DNA of 64,000 bases from NCBI RefSeq assembly GCF_000226095.1, contig NC_016475.1, forward strand, positions 3,596,001 through 3,660,000. Reading direction: 5' to 3'. The notes beneath the pieces were generated by a model. The model was not told the DNA's origin, did no database searches, and worked only from the letters and a program-made list of their open reading frames with translations. Positions 47,308-58,310 of this stretch are shown piece by piece. This stretch comes from Thermothelomyces thermophilus ATCC 42464 (Eukaryota > Ascomycota > Sordariomycetes > Sordariales > Chaetomiaceae). The first letter of the stretch is position 1; each line of letters opens with the position of its first letter. The position numbers and the translations under genes are program-made.

Positions 47308-48156
47308 ATGGCTCCCCCCGGGCATCTCTGTCAACCGCTGCGCCAGCTGAGGCACGGCAGTCACCGTCTCCTGGCACGAGCACGGCAATTTCCACCCTCA
47401 CGCCTCATCTCGTCGTCGGCAGTCGCATCCGCACCGAAGCCGCAGCCGCAATCGCAATCCTCATCCTCCTCGGATGCTCCTCCTCCTCCCAACATCCACA
47501 ACAATAACAACAACATCAACAACAACAATAATAATAATGGCAACAACAACAGCAACCACGCCCGGCCGCCAAAACCAAAGAAGCCCCTCACCCCCGAGCA
47601 GCAGGCCTTCCTCTCCTCGGCCCTGCGCGTCAACCAAGCCGGCGAGCTGGCCGCGACGCTCATCTACACGGCGCAGACCCCGCCCGTGGTGGCGCGCGAG
47701 CCGCACCTGCGCCCGCTGATGCGGCACATGTACGACCAGGAGGCCGGCCACCTCTCCACCTTCAACGACCTCATCGCCAAGCACCGCGTGCGGCCCACGG
47801 CCCTCTACCCCCTCTGGTCCGTCCTCGCGACCGGCCTGGGGTGGACGACCGGCGTCATGAGCCGGGAGGCCGCCATGGCGTGCACCGAGGCGGTCGAGAC
47901 CGAGATTGGCGGGCACTACAACGCCCAGATCCGGAAGCTGCTCGAGATGGTGAGCGAGTGGGAGGCCGAGGGCTACGACGTCGGGGACGAGTTCCGGGAG
48001 CTGATTGAGACGCTGAGGCGGATACGGGACGAAGAGCTGGAGCATCTCGACCACGCCGTCGCGCATGACGCCAAGAAGGCCGAACCGCACTGGTTGTTGA
48101 CGGGCATCATCCGGGCAGGGTGTCGCGGCGCCATATGGGTCAGTGAGCGGGTGTGA
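47308..48156 (+). CDS. COQ7: 5-demethoxyubiquinone hydroxylase
   Basis: A mitochondrial di-iron monooxygenase for the penultimate step of ubiquinone synthesis. Single exon, 282 residues. The N-terminus (about 1-40) is Arg/Ser-rich without acidic residues, a typical mitochondrial presequence. Between it and the catalytic domain lies a low-complexity insert of Ser and Asn (about 45-85). The catalytic domain starts LTPEQQAFLSSALRVNQAGE. The iron ligands are visible: Glu of NQAGE, Glu and His of DQEAGH, Glu of ACTEAVE, and Glu and His of RDEELEHLDHA. It ends AGCRGAIWVSERV, close to the family C-terminus. It is divergent from RTF1 and lies about 270 bases downstream of the inverted-repeat element. 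Confidence 0.96.
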   Translation: MAPPGHLCQPLRQLRHGSHRLLARARQFPPSRLISSSAVASAPKPQPQSQSSSSSDAPPPPNIHNNNNNINNNNNNNGNNNSNHARPPKPKKPLTPEQQAFLSSALRVNQAGELAATLIYTAQTPPVVAREPHLRPLMRHMYDQEAGHLSTFNDLIAKHRVRPTALYPLWSVLATGLGWTTGVMSREAAMACTEAVETEIGGHYNAQIRKLLEMVSEWEAEGYDVGDEFRELIETLRRIRDEELEHLDHAVAHDAKKAEPHWLLTGIIRAGCRGAIWVSERV

Positions 48157-48674
48157 TCCAAGAGCGGGAAGTTGAAGAAGAGGGGGGGGGGGGAACTGTT
48201 GGGAGTGGGTAGGTGGTGCTGCATCCGCCCCCGCCCAGGACAGAGAAAGCTGTATTAAATCTTGTATAACTACAACGTGTGCGATTAAATATGTCTGCAA
48301 CAAAACAAGAGTCGAGAGAATAGAAAGGGGGCAAAAAAAAAAAAAAGGAAAAAAAAACCAAAGATGACCTCGCAGAGCTGCTCCAACAAAGGACAAAAGC
48401 CGCAGCCAAACGGGCGCCAGTGTACCTGACACGCCATGCTGTATATGTAACGTTGGTGACCCAGGACTTGAAAGACACAATGCCGCAACCCCGTAACGCC
48501 GAGCGCAATGGCTTGCAGAACCGCCAAATCCCGCCGAATCTGGCCTGATCCGCTTCTCGAGAACCCAAGTCCAGTAGTATCCGTCGCCGGCCGCGTCTCA
48601 CAGACGCGCTCAGTCACTAGGAATGCATTAGCAACCACCCTCGTCAATCCCTGTGACCGCACTCTGAACACTCA
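48157..48674. other. Convergent 3' spacer (COQ7 / phospholipase D), no gene seen
   Basis: A G12 run at 48182-48193 and A-rich tracts at 48334-48357. Presumably the two 3' UTRs. Confidence 0.55.
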
Positions 48675-51600
48675 CTAGATAGCCAACGGCGCCACCTGGT
48701 CAACCTGGAACAGCCAGTTTCCGTTCGTTTCCTCCACCACGAGCCAGTCATACGGAAACTGCACCAGCGGACCCTGTGTTAGCATCAGCAACTCCTCGGC
48801 CTCGGCCCTGGACAACACCTCCTCGGTCGCGCTGAAGCGGGGCCGGCTGCTCCTAGTCGTCGCCCGGCGCCTCCGCTTCTGCGAGCCCGACGGCTTGGCA
48901 TTGTTACCATCGGGGTTGCTGCCGGGTGTTGGAGAACCGCTTCCGTTTGCGGACCCCGTGCTGGCGCCCGTAGGCAGAGGTTTCTCCTGGCTGGAGAAGG
49001 TGGCACGGCGTTCCCTGCCGCTCTCGGGGTTCGTTCCAAGGCAGTTATTGGTTTCGGTCCTGTGCAGCGTGTCGTGGCTCGAGTCGATGGCGTGATCATC
49101 TTTTTCCGGGTCCCGGTTCGTGCCGCTCGATAGAGCCGTTTCTTCGTGCGACCCGTGAGTCGTGTCCCGCTTCTCATTCAGCACACCGTCTCCCGATCCG
49201 GGTGTCGCCTTGGAGGCGGTGGTCTTCGCAGCGGTGCCTGGCTTCTCGGTCACCGCGGCGACGATGGCCGCCGGTCCCGGCGCACTGATCCCGGCGCCCG
49301 CAGACGTTTGGCTCGGCGCCCCGGCAGCCGAATGGGGCTTCTCTCCTTCCTCGCTCGCACGGTGGCCATCCATGCTCGCCTTAAAGCGAGCGTTATACTG
49401 ATTGAAAATCCTGTATTCCGCCCAATTTGTCACTTCAGAATCCGGCATGCATCTGAAGACACGTCGGTAGATCCGAGTGTTATTCTCGGCAGCGCGAGAC
49501 CAGACATCGTCGTAGAAGGCCGGATTGAGCGGATCGCGCATGCAGTCCTTGTGAATGTCGGCCAGTTTGATGTCGAGGGGAAGCGAGCTAGCGGCGCTCG
49601 GAAGCGGCCGCCCAGCCGAATCGACACGGGCTGGCGGGCCGCCGATGTCTGTATCGTCGGCGACGGGCAAAGACGGCAGCTGGTTCGCACGCGGAAGGCC
49701 GGCCTGTTCAGTCGTCCGCCTGTCAAACGGTGGCATCGGCGGCATACCGTCGTTGCTCCCTCCGGCACCGTCGGGAGTCGCGGCGCCAGGCGGCCGGCGA
49801 AGCACGTGCGGCTTCCTAGGGCTCTCGAGCGTGGCCTTACCTTCCGCTGCGATGTCCTTGAGGAGCACTTCGCGATCGCTGACAATGACGGAGTCTCTAC
49901 CTTGGTCAATCGCCCTCTCCTGCGCTGCCTTCCACTGATCAGGGCCGAGACCTTCCAAATCTTGCTTGAGCTTCTCGGCCGAGTATTCCTGGGACTTGCT
50001 GCTTGCTGAAAGAGTACGTTGCCGGAGGCGAGGCTCCTCCGTGCTGACATCGTGATTAACGCTGTGAGACTCGTGTGGGAATGTCGGGGTTTCGAGCGTC
50101 TCAGCAAAGGAAGCCCTCCTGTTTTTAGAAGTTTCTTCCATTGGCGGCAACTCAGGCCCGTCGCTGTACATTTCATCCATTTCTGCCTCGAACTGCTCTT
50201 GACGGTCGAGGTCAGCCTGCCGCTCCTCCTCCAAAATCTCGTCTACATCCAAGCCCAAGTGCTCTCGCATGAGCCGCAGACGCAGCGTATGGGCGAACCT
50301 CCCAACTTGGTACGGACGCCCGGCCATGGTCGACCAGATCAAGTCTGTGTCACGGACAATAGCGGCGGCTTCGGAATCGCGGCTGCCCAACATGGATCGT
50401 TCATTGATGTTGGCCGACCCGATCAAGGCGACACGGTCGTCGACAATGATGCACTTGGCGTGAATGTACAACTGCTCGGTCGTCAGCACGCCATTTCCCA
50501 GCTTGCCCCACTGACGGAGGCTGAAGAACTGGATATAGTCCTCCGGCTCGATGCCGGCGGCCCGCAAGCGTCCGAATATGGAGTGCTCCCCTCGGCAGAT
50601 GCTTCGATATTGACACTGCAGAATCAGCCGGACGCTTGAACCGTCAGGCTGGTTCACCTCGTTCTGAAAGCCTGGCATCAGCGGAATGATGACAATACAG
50701 CGCCAATCTTCATCGTTCTCGTGAGCCCGGATAATGCGGCGAACCAAGGCGTCGCCGATACCGTTCACAATCTTGTTATTCAGCGTCTCGGTACTGGTGA
50801 TGAAGAACTGATTCTCAATGTAAACGAAGTGCTCCGAGTTCTCGATCATCTTGATGTATGCCGACTGGATGCTATGTTCCGTGTGCTCGATGCCGAGCGA
50901 CCAGGTCGTTGCAGAACGGAGAATCTGCACCTCACAGGTCCCGCTGAGACCCATGGCTTCCAGCTCCTCTGGCTTGCAGTCTGGGGGCGGTAGCAAGAAT
51001 GGGGTGGGCCTCGTCGGCTTACGCCCGCGCCGAACGTAATTCCATCTCTGGACAAAGTGGCGAGTGAGGTCTCGAGCCGGCTGCCCCACGACCTGCATCG
51101 CAACGTCGTGCCAGGGCATGCGAGGCGTCATTGACCGGTCGTACATTTCCGCATACGGCTCGTGGAGTTTGGAGAAGTCCAAGATTCTCGGGTTAGAGTA
51201 GTCCTTCCCGGGGAAGAGTTGGCAATGTTCAGCGTCCTTGGGCGTGTCCTGGGACTCGAAACCGGTAGGCTTATCATCCACGACGGGGTGTTTCGGGGTG
51301 TCCCACCGGCCAAAGCACAGGTCGATGCCACCGATGAAAGCAATGTCGTGGTCTACAATGCAAATCTTCTCGTGGTGAGCAAAGAAGAATTGGTTCTTCT
51401 TGAACTGATGCGGTGACCGCTGGATGAAGATGTTGGGGTGTAGGTTGAGGAGTGAGAACTTGGTATACTCGGAATCAATGGGAATGGCGGCCTCGACGTT
51501 ACGGTAGACAATGACGAAGATCTTAACGCCTTCCGCAGCCTTCCGCTGGAGCAGCCGGTCAAGGCGCCACTTTTGACTGATGCAAGCGGGCCGTCGCATG

Positions 51601-54077
51601 TAGAGCTCTGGGCTCAACCACCAATCGTGGATGTAGACGACATCCTTTGCCATGCTGATGGCTCGGGATACGTTCCACATATAATCCCGGCCGTCAACGA
51701 GCCACTGTGCATGCACGCCGGTACGTACCGGGGCGAAACTGCCGAAGCGATTCTCGCGATGCCAGGGGGTATGCTTCAACATCTCGTTGATGGATTCCTC
51801 AAACTGCGAAATGAGATGCTGGTTGGGTGAAAACAGCTTCACCTTGCGCTCCGAAGTTATGATTTTGATCGTATGGTGTTTCCTGGTGGCTGGGCGAGCC
51901 GAAGGGTCGAGGTTATCAATATCCTCGTCTCGCTCTCGGGATTTAGAGTGAAGATGCTTGTCTTTGCTCTTGGTGATGATCTGGAACTTCGGGTCGACCA
52001 AGAAAACGTCGTAAATGTTCATGTTCTCGGGCGATTCGACGCAGACAATGTAGCTTTGCCGCACTAGGAACCACTTCCGGCTGTGCCTAGCGATCACCTT
52101 CCCTGGCGTAAGCACACGGCGGAAATCCAGGCCTTGCGATGACTGAATATGCAGATAGCATTCCTTTCCGTGATAGCTGCCCTCTGCCGCGAGCCGGACG
52201 CCAAGCGCAGAGAGTTCGAGGAAACGGCACAGGCGGTTGCTGTCTGCCCTGAACATCAGCCAGCGTATCATGTCCTGGAGATATTTCTCCAGCATTCGCT
52301 GCTGTCTCTCAACATATTTCCTCCTTTGCGCAGCGGGATCGGCGACCTGGTTGAGATCAGCATTCGAGCCCAACGCTGAGGGTTTTCGTCGGCCACCGAG
52401 ATAAGGCATGCGTGACCGTTTTTTGCGCATTGGCGGTCTATCATCAAGGTCGGTCCCTTCATGGGCTGTCGCTTCGCCAGCAGTAACTTCACCGGCAGTT
52501 TCCTCGGCGCGGGTCTCGTTGCCGAGCTCCTCTTCATCGTTGTCGTCCAAACCTCTGACGCCACGAAGATATGGGAAGGCGGACAGGGGAAAGCGCGGCT
52601 GCTTCGGCCGCCTAGCGCTATGATCAGAGCTTTTCGAAGGGAATCCCTCATTTCCCAGGGTGAGCTTGTACTTCCAGTGAAGGTTCAAGATATCCTTGAT
52701 GGACCGCTTGATAGTCCATTTCATCTGACTCGGACCGCTCCCATACTCCAGTTCCATGGTAAACATCCAATGCCTCTCGCTGTCCTTATCCGGGGCCGGG
52801 GCACTGTCGACGATCCGCAACCTTAACTGCTCCAGCAGTACGGGTATTCTCTTGTTCCCATGCTCGTCCCGCTGGATCATGCTCGCGAGCATCAAGACAG
52901 CTGGTGCACCGCCGAATAGCTCTGCCATGAGTTCTGCAGATTTGGAGAAGTCGAATTGCTCATCCTTCTTTTGACGCAAGAGCCTGAGGGCGCCCTTGAC
53001 CTGACGCCATTTCTGAACACCAAAGGTGGAGGCCCTGTCTGCGCCGAAGAAAGGTCTCCTGGGGCTCATGGCATCTCCATCTGATGCGCCGCCGCCGCCG
53101 CCGCCACCTCCTCCGAGAGCAGACAGACGCCTGAGGTGATGGCCCACTCGAAGTCCAGCAGCGCTGTCGGGGTCCTCTCCTTCTTCTCCTGGCCTGGACA
53201 TCCACCTTCTCCTTGAGCCCCGCTGGCCAGCAAGGCGGTCTCGACCTTCACCTTCGGAAAAGCCATGATCGTCAGCTCCAGCCAATGGCGCACGTCTCAG
53301 GAACCCAAGGCGGCTTTGGCCATCTGGCATGTCCGGACCTAAAGCGCTAACTTGTGGGGTACTGGGCACTGAGTAGGATTCCGTTCTCGGCCTCCGCATG
53401 CGCCTTCTCCTCTTCTGCTTTCCCTTTGAAAGCCCGGCAGTGGTTTCGTCTGCCGTTTCCTCGGCATCTGCATCATCGTCACTTCCCTCGTGCACAGCGC
53501 GGGAGCCTCGATTCGTCGATCGGACCGCCGTGGGCGAACTCGTCGTCGATGGCAGCTCAGGAGTCGCTGAAGACACCTTTGGAGTTTGTGGTGCGCTAGG
53601 CCCGGCAAGCTCCTTCAGTTTGGTAATGAAACCGGAGCCGCGAAGCTTTCCCAAAGCCTCCCTTGTGTCCCATGATCCAGTTCTCGAGTGCGTCGGTGCG
53701 GTGTCGGGAGCACCATCATCCGGAGTGAACTGCACACTCTTCCTGCCAGCAACGGGGGAGGCCGGTTCGGAGGATCCGGGAGCCGCCGTGGACTGCGGAT
53801 GTGTATCGACGTTTAGCGCCGGCGGCTGCAGCGCGCCGCTGGATTCCGCGTGAGGATTTGCCTTGCAATGGGGAGGGCGTCCGTTCACGGAGTTGGCGGG
53901 TTCATTCTCGGCGGCGCTTGGCTTCGCAGCGAAATCAATTCCATCCGAAGTTGCGGGAGTTCCAGGCCCAAAGACCTTGGCTTGTGGAATCGTGGGCATC
54001 TCGGCGAAGGTGCCTGATGCTAGGGTAGATTCCTTCCGAGTGATGCCGGTATGATTGCCTCGGGTCGTCGCAGCCAT
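48675..54077 (-). CDS. SPO14: Phospholipase D (PX-PH, two HKD motifs)
   Basis: Hydrolyses phosphatidylcholine to phosphatidic acid; in yeast Spo14 acts on membranes during sporulation and signalling. Single exon of 1800 residues from the ATG at 54077; the open frame reaches slightly further but has no earlier ATG. The N-terminal 400 residues are low-complexity and Ser/Thr/Pro-rich with basic patches (KGKQKRRRRMRRPR). A PX-like region lies at about 430-530 (WMFTMELEYG, KWTIKRSIKDILNLHWKYKL). A PH-like region follows at about 620-730 (EGSYHGKECYLHIQSSQGLD). The catalytic core has HKD motif 1 (HHEKICIVDHDIAFIGGIDL, about 900), HKD motif 2 (IHAKCIIVDDRVALIGSANI then NERSMLGSRDSE, about 1204), and RWNYVRRGRKPTRPTPFLLP between them. 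The C-terminus ends FPYDWLVVEETNGNWLFQVD and then QVAPLAI. Divergent from gamma-tubulin. Confidence 0.96.
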   Translation of the reverse strand: MAATTRGNHTGITRKESTLASGTFAEMPTIPQAKVFGPGTPATSDGIDFAAKPSAAENEPANSVNGRPPHCKANPHAESSGALQPPALNVDTHPQSTAAPGSSEPASPVAGRKSVQFTPDDGAPDTAPTHSRTGSWDTREALGKLRGSGFITKLKELAGPSAPQTPKVSSATPELPSTTSSPTAVRSTNRGSRAVHEGSDDDADAEETADETTAGLSKGKQKRRRRMRRPRTESYSVPSTPQVSALGPDMPDGQSRLGFLRRAPLAGADDHGFSEGEGRDRLAGQRGSRRRWMSRPGEEGEDPDSAAGLRVGHHLRRLSALGGGGGGGGGASDGDAMSPRRPFFGADRASTFGVQKWRQVKGALRLLRQKKDEQFDFSKSAELMAELFGGAPAVLMLASMIQRDEHGNKRIPVLLEQLRLRIVDSAPAPDKDSERHWMFTMELEYGSGPSQMKWTIKRSIKDILNLHWKYKLTLGNEGFPSKSSDHSARRPKQPRFPLSAFPYLRGVRGLDDNDEEELGNETRAEETAGEVTAGEATAHEGTDLDDRPPMRKKRSRMPYLGGRRKPSALGSNADLNQVADPAAQRRKYVERQQRMLEKYLQDMIRWLMFRADSNRLCRFLELSALGVRLAAEGSYHGKECYLHIQSSQGLDFRRVLTPGKVIARHSRKWFLVRQSYIVCVESPENMNIYDVFLVDPKFQIITKSKDKHLHSKSRERDEDIDNLDPSARPATRKHHTIKIITSERKVKLFSPNQHLISQFEESINEMLKHTPWHRENRFGSFAPVRTGVHAQWLVDGRDYMWNVSRAISMAKDVVYIHDWWLSPELYMRRPACISQKWRLDRLLQRKAAEGVKIFVIVYRNVEAAIPIDSEYTKFSLLNLHPNIFIQRSPHQFKKNQFFFAHHEKICIVDHDIAFIGGIDLCFGRWDTPKHPVVDDKPTGFESQDTPKDAEHCQLFPGKDYSNPRILDFSKLHEPYAEMYDRSMTPRMPWHDVAMQVVGQPARDLTRHFVQRWNYVRRGRKPTRPTPFLLPPPDCKPEELEAMGLSGTCEVQILRSATTWSLGIEHTEHSIQSAYIKMIENSEHFVYIENQFFITSTETLNNKIVNGIGDALVRRIIRAHENDEDWRCIVIIPLMPGFQNEVNQPDGSSVRLILQCQYRSICRGEHSIFGRLRAAGIEPEDYIQFFSLRQWGKLGNGVLTTEQLYIHAKCIIVDDRVALIGSANINERSMLGSRDSEAAAIVRDTDLIWSTMAGRPYQVGRFAHTLRLRLMREHLGLDVDEILEEERQADLDRQEQFEAEMDEMYSDGPELPPMEETSKNRRASFAETLETPTFPHESHSVNHDVSTEEPRLRQRTLSASSKSQEYSAEKLKQDLEGLGPDQWKAAQERAIDQGRDSVIVSDREVLLKDIAAEGKATLESPRKPHVLRRPPGAATPDGAGGSNDGMPPMPPFDRRTTEQAGLPRANQLPSLPVADDTDIGGPPARVDSAGRPLPSAASSLPLDIKLADIHKDCMRDPLNPAFYDDVWSRAAENNTRIYRRVFRCMPDSEVTNWAEYRIFNQYNARFKASMDGHRASEEGEKPHSAAGAPSQTSAGAGISAPGPAAIVAAVTEKPGTAAKTTASKATPGSGDGVLNEKRDTTHGSHEETALSSGTNRDPEKDDHAIDSSHDTLHRTETNNCLGTNPESGRERRATFSSQEKPLPTGASTGSANGSGSPTPGSNPDGNNAKPSGSQKRRRRATTRSSRPRFSATEEVLSRAEAEELLMLTQGPLVQFPYDWLVVEETNGNWLFQVDQVAPLAI

Positions 54078-55999
54078 GGTTTCCAAAGCGGAAGCTTATG
54101 GATATCCAAACCGGTACGAGGTTCTGAAAGACCAATCCTCAATAACGAGACATGGCGCAATCAGATTGGTTCAGGTTCCTCCAAAGACCCAACTATGTTG
54201 TGAGGTTGCACCAGCAGACTGCTTTCAGGCGTCTCGGTTCAAGCGGCGCAGCGACACGGAGGTAGTATCACTCTCGCGAGGCTAACCGTCCGGAATTGTC
54301 GAGATTGAAGCCCAAACTAGGTACGCCGATAGAGCGTGCAAATCGTCGGGAGGCGTCGTGTCGTGGATCTCTGTTGAATCGTTCAGCGGTTGGTGGATGA
54401 TTCGGATAACGTAGCGGATCAGCTGGGTCGCACCTGTCAGAATGGATAAACCTCAGAATCTCGCTCTAATTACTGGTAGCCAAGTGTTTAATGAATCCGA
54501 GCGTGGACGTGATAATAGCGAATGGGCACAGTTGATCCCGCGATTGTACTCCTAAGTAACCCTTTGGCGCCGTTGGTCGAGTCACATCGACCTGGTACTT
54601 GGAACACGGGTCCTCCTGGCACAAAGCGCAGCAGCACACTGAAGAAGTCCATATTGGGTGCGTTCATTGAAATGCAATTCTCCGGACCCAGCAGCTCCAC
54701 GTGTACGGATTACCCCGAGCACGGCCCCAGATTTCAATTTTAACAACGCGTCGGGGACCCCCCTTTTTCACCCCACCACAAAGGAAAGTGGTGTACTCCG
54801 TACTCCGTATTCCAGGAGCTAATCCATAGACTAAGGGAGTGTAGTTCAAGGCTTGGGGACATAGAAGTGCGTGCAAAAGTACCGAATACATGAGGTGTAT
54901 ACCAAGTAGATACCTGATATGCATGCGGACTCTCTACAATTGTTTCGGGTAAGCGCATAGGAAGAATTGCTTGATGCCTTAATCTACTTTAGGCAGTGTA
55001 TGTACAGATTACTTACCTGACATACGTGCTTACCTCTCCATGGCGAGGAACAAAAAATGTTGTAAGCAGTTCTAATTAAGTGCTTAATTCCAAGGCATAG
55101 ACGCAATTTCGTTAACGAAGCGATGGCAATGTGCAATGCATTGTAAACGAGGGAATGACGGCTTATCGAATTTCTAAGCAGCGCCAAGGTACATATGAGG
55201 TTGATATTCTGCCCCTCTCCCTGCCCTGTCTCGTTAGACATACATGAAGCTACTCCGTACCCTCGTTGCAAAACCAAGATCAGGTTTCCTCAGTCATTAC
55301 CTTACTGTGCATTTGATAAAGGCAAGTTCGATACCATTCCTAGGCATTTAAAACTCTATCCTGCTGTTCTCCGGAAATCAAACTAAGGTTAGCGTCATGG
55401 TGTAGCTGGTTCTCCCAGCTTGCGAGACAAACACCTTGCCTACCCCTCCATCACTGATCCAGATCTATGTGGAACACCATGTATATGCAAACAACGTGTC
55501 ACGTACGTATCAGAGTCGGAAATACCTAGCAGGGCCAGAGCAGTTCGGGTCATTTTGGAATGGGATGTCTGAGGATGCGAGCATAACTATGCATAACACG
55601 ATACCTTGAATCTGGACTGAGCCTGACCTGTGAAGTGCACAAGGGCCGTACCAGGCATGCAGGTATGTGCAGTTCATACAGTCCATTCACAGGTATGGGT
55701 GCATGCACACAACACACTTACATACATACACTATACGTCCACGCATACTACAGAACATATCTTACATACCATTGTACTCCGTGGTACTCCGTATTGGTTG
55801 TGAAACGTCTTGGGTGTGGGTGCAAGGGTGCCCCTCTACAGCTGAAACCTTGCTCTTACTTACGTAGGTACGTGCTGTACTCTGCACAGAATACTTTTGG
55901 CGGGGCCCAAAATCCGCGTCTCCATGCCCAGAAAGACGCGTCTGAGTCCAGTACCGTAACAGGCCAGCAACCACTTCATGAGCCAACTCAGATGCCACC
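54078..55999. other. 1.9 kb divergent promoter region (phospholipase D / gamma-tubulin)
   Basis: No coding signal. It contains TACTCCGTACTCCGTA at 54794-54809, a related block at 55774-55793, and TACATACATA-type sequence at 55715-55770. A short stretch near 55395 resembles the start of a tRNA but lacks a B box. Confidence 0.55.
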
Positions 56000-57705
56000 A
56001 TGCCCAGGTACAGAGGAGTTCAAGGTCCGTTTTTTTGTAATGGTCCGTTTCTAACAGCATCGGCGCAGAGAAATAATCACAATCCAGGCAGGCCAGTGCG
56101 GCAACAGCAGTCAGTTTCCTCCCCAGTCACGTTGGGCTTCGAGGTCCAACCACCAATTCAAGCTCCGAGTAAAGGCTAACGTAGCGGTGCAAAGTCGGCA
56201 GCCAGTTCTGGCAGCAGCTTTGCCAGGAACACGGTATCAGCCAAGACGGGAATCTCGAAGACTTTGCGACAGAGGGCGGCGACCGCAAGGATGTCTTCTA
56301 CTACCAAAGCGACGACACGCGATACATACCAAGAGCCATCTTGATCGACCTTGAGCCACGAGTACGTCGGAGCCCCGAAGTATCTTGACACCTATGCGAG
56401 GTTCTAAGTCTTTACCAGGTGATCCACGGGATACAAACCGGCCCCTATCGAAACATCTACAACCCGGAGAACTTCTACGTTGGCAAGAGTGGTTTAGGAG
56501 CCGGGAACAACTGGGGTGATGGATACCAGACGGCGGAGTCGGTGCATGAGGAGATCCTGGAGATGATCGACCGCGAAGCGGATGGTAGTGACTCGCTCGA
56601 GGTGGGCATCGACTGCGGCCACGCCGGCGCTACATAAAGGCTTACCGTGGACAGGGCTTCATGATGCTGCACTCCATCGCCGGTGGCACTGGATCTGGCC
56701 TGGGATCGTTCCTCCTTGAGAGGCTCAATGACCGTTTTCCCAAGAAGATCATCCAGACATACTCGGTCTTCCCGGACACGACCAACTCGGGCGACGTGGT
56801 CGTCCATCCATACAACAGCATGCTGACGATGAGGAGGCTCACGCAAAACGCCGACTCCGTCGTCGTGCTTGATAACGGCGCGCTCGCCCACATCGCCGCC
56901 GACCGACTCCATCTCCAAGAGCCGTCGTTCCAGCAGACAAATCAATTGGTGTCAACGGTCATGTCGGCAAGCACCACCACGCTGCGATACCCCGGCTACA
57001 TGCACAACGACCTCGTCAGCATCCTGGCCTCGCTCATCCCGACACCACGCTGCCACTTTTTGATGACGGCCTATACGCCCTTCACAGGCGACCAAGTCGA
57101 GCAGGCCAAGACAGTCCGCAAGACCACCGTGCTGGACGTGATGCGGCGGCTGCTGCAGCCAAAGAACCGCATGGTGTCGACGGTTCCGGGCAAGAAGAGC
57201 TGTTACATTTCCATTCTAAACGTGATCCAGGGCGAAGTGGATCCCACAGACGTACACAAAAGCTTGCTGCGTATCCGAGAGCGTCGCCTAGCCACGTTCA
57301 TTCCATGGGGTCCGGCAAGCATCCAGGTGGCACTGACCAAGCGAAGCCCGTACATCCCCATGGCGCACCGTGTGAGCGGGCTGATGCTTGCCAACCACAC
57401 CAGCATTGCCACCGTAAGTACCAACCGCCCCCTTGATCTGTACGACAAGCAGCGTTGCTGAGTAGCGTGTGCAGCTCTTTAAGAGAATATACAGACAGTA
57501 CGAGGGCATGAGGAAACGCAACGCCTTTTTGGAGGGATACAAGAGAACTGCTCCGTTCTCTGACAGCCTAAGCGAATTTGACGAGGCGAGAGAGGTCGTT
57601 GCTGACCTCATCGCCGAGTATGAGGCGGCTGAGGATGCGAATTACCTGAACCCGGAGGTAGGAGAGCAGGCGACGTCCGCTGAAACCGATAAGCGCATGG
57701 GTTGA
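56000..57705 (+). CDS. TUB4: Gamma-tubulin
   Basis: The microtubule-nucleating tubulin of the gamma-tubulin complex at spindle pole bodies. Six exons give 462 residues: 56000-56007 (8 nt), 56069-56109, 56195-56361, 56419-56601, 56655-57413 and 57475-57705. The first coding exon is only ATGCCCAG; spliced it gives [16 protein letters not shown], the invariant family N-terminus. The next exon reads [18 protein letters not shown] and [20 protein letters not shown], followed by [19 protein letters not shown] and [10 protein letters not shown]. The tubulin GTP-binding loop [15 protein letters not shown] is at about residue 140. [20 protein letters not shown] and [20 protein letters not shown] identify the gamma class. 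The end is [20 protein letters not shown] and an acidic tail with [11 protein letters not shown]. Long single frames miss the first half of this gene. Confidence 0.96.
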
Positions 57706-58310
57706 GAGTTGTTTGTGATGGCCGTGGTGGTTTTCTTATAGGTTTCCTTGGGGATCTGGGGTGGATGTCGGGATGGCTAGGGCGTTCAAAGGAGCATAAG
57801 GCGGCAAAGGATGGGCTCGACCGCGTTTTATTACCACGTTCACATTTATCATTCTGTAGGGAGCTTTTTATTTCCATCGCAACCAAAGCAATGCGACTGA
57901 CGCGGTTGGCATGTCAACAGACGACATTCGAATTGCCTCCGGCTTCCACGCCGTTTTGGACTCTCAAGGCAGGCAAGCAGGCCGTCCTCTCACCACCCTT
58001 AGCATTTGTTTAAAAATCGCGGGGAGCCAAAAAAAAAGGTCAAGCAGCAAGCATACTGTACAGCCCAAGCACCTTTTCCCCAGGTGATGCCAGAACATAT
58101 GTACAGTGTCGGCGTCGGGAGGACACAAAAAAAAAAAAAAGAAGAAGGCTGCATGGCAAAGTGAGCATATCTTTGCCGCCCATTGTCTAAGCGTTACTCT
58201 AGCCAGACCCGGTCCTCCTTGTATGAGAAACGCGGCGTAACGCGACGTTTTCCGCCCTTCCTCCAAACCCACCGCCAGCTTCCCCATGCGCCAGAGCCCC
58301 GCCAAATTTT
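57706..58310. other. Convergent 3' spacer (gamma-tubulin / complex I subunit), no gene seen
   Basis: Contains A-runs at 58029-58037 and 58127-58140. Presumably the two 3' UTRs. Confidence 0.5.

Noticed and set aside
54078-54086. Earlier start for phospholipase D at 54086, and similar early starts at 7368 (HAPSTR1-like), 40983 (Ahc1-like), 62065 (MPP10) and 23808 (transcription factor)
   Set aside because: Those codons are not ATG; the first ATG or the spliced upstream exon was used instead.
55395-55470. tRNA-like sequence (GGTGTAGCTGG)
   Set aside because: Resembles a D-arm, but no B box, no cloverleaf pairing and no T-arm could be found on either strand.
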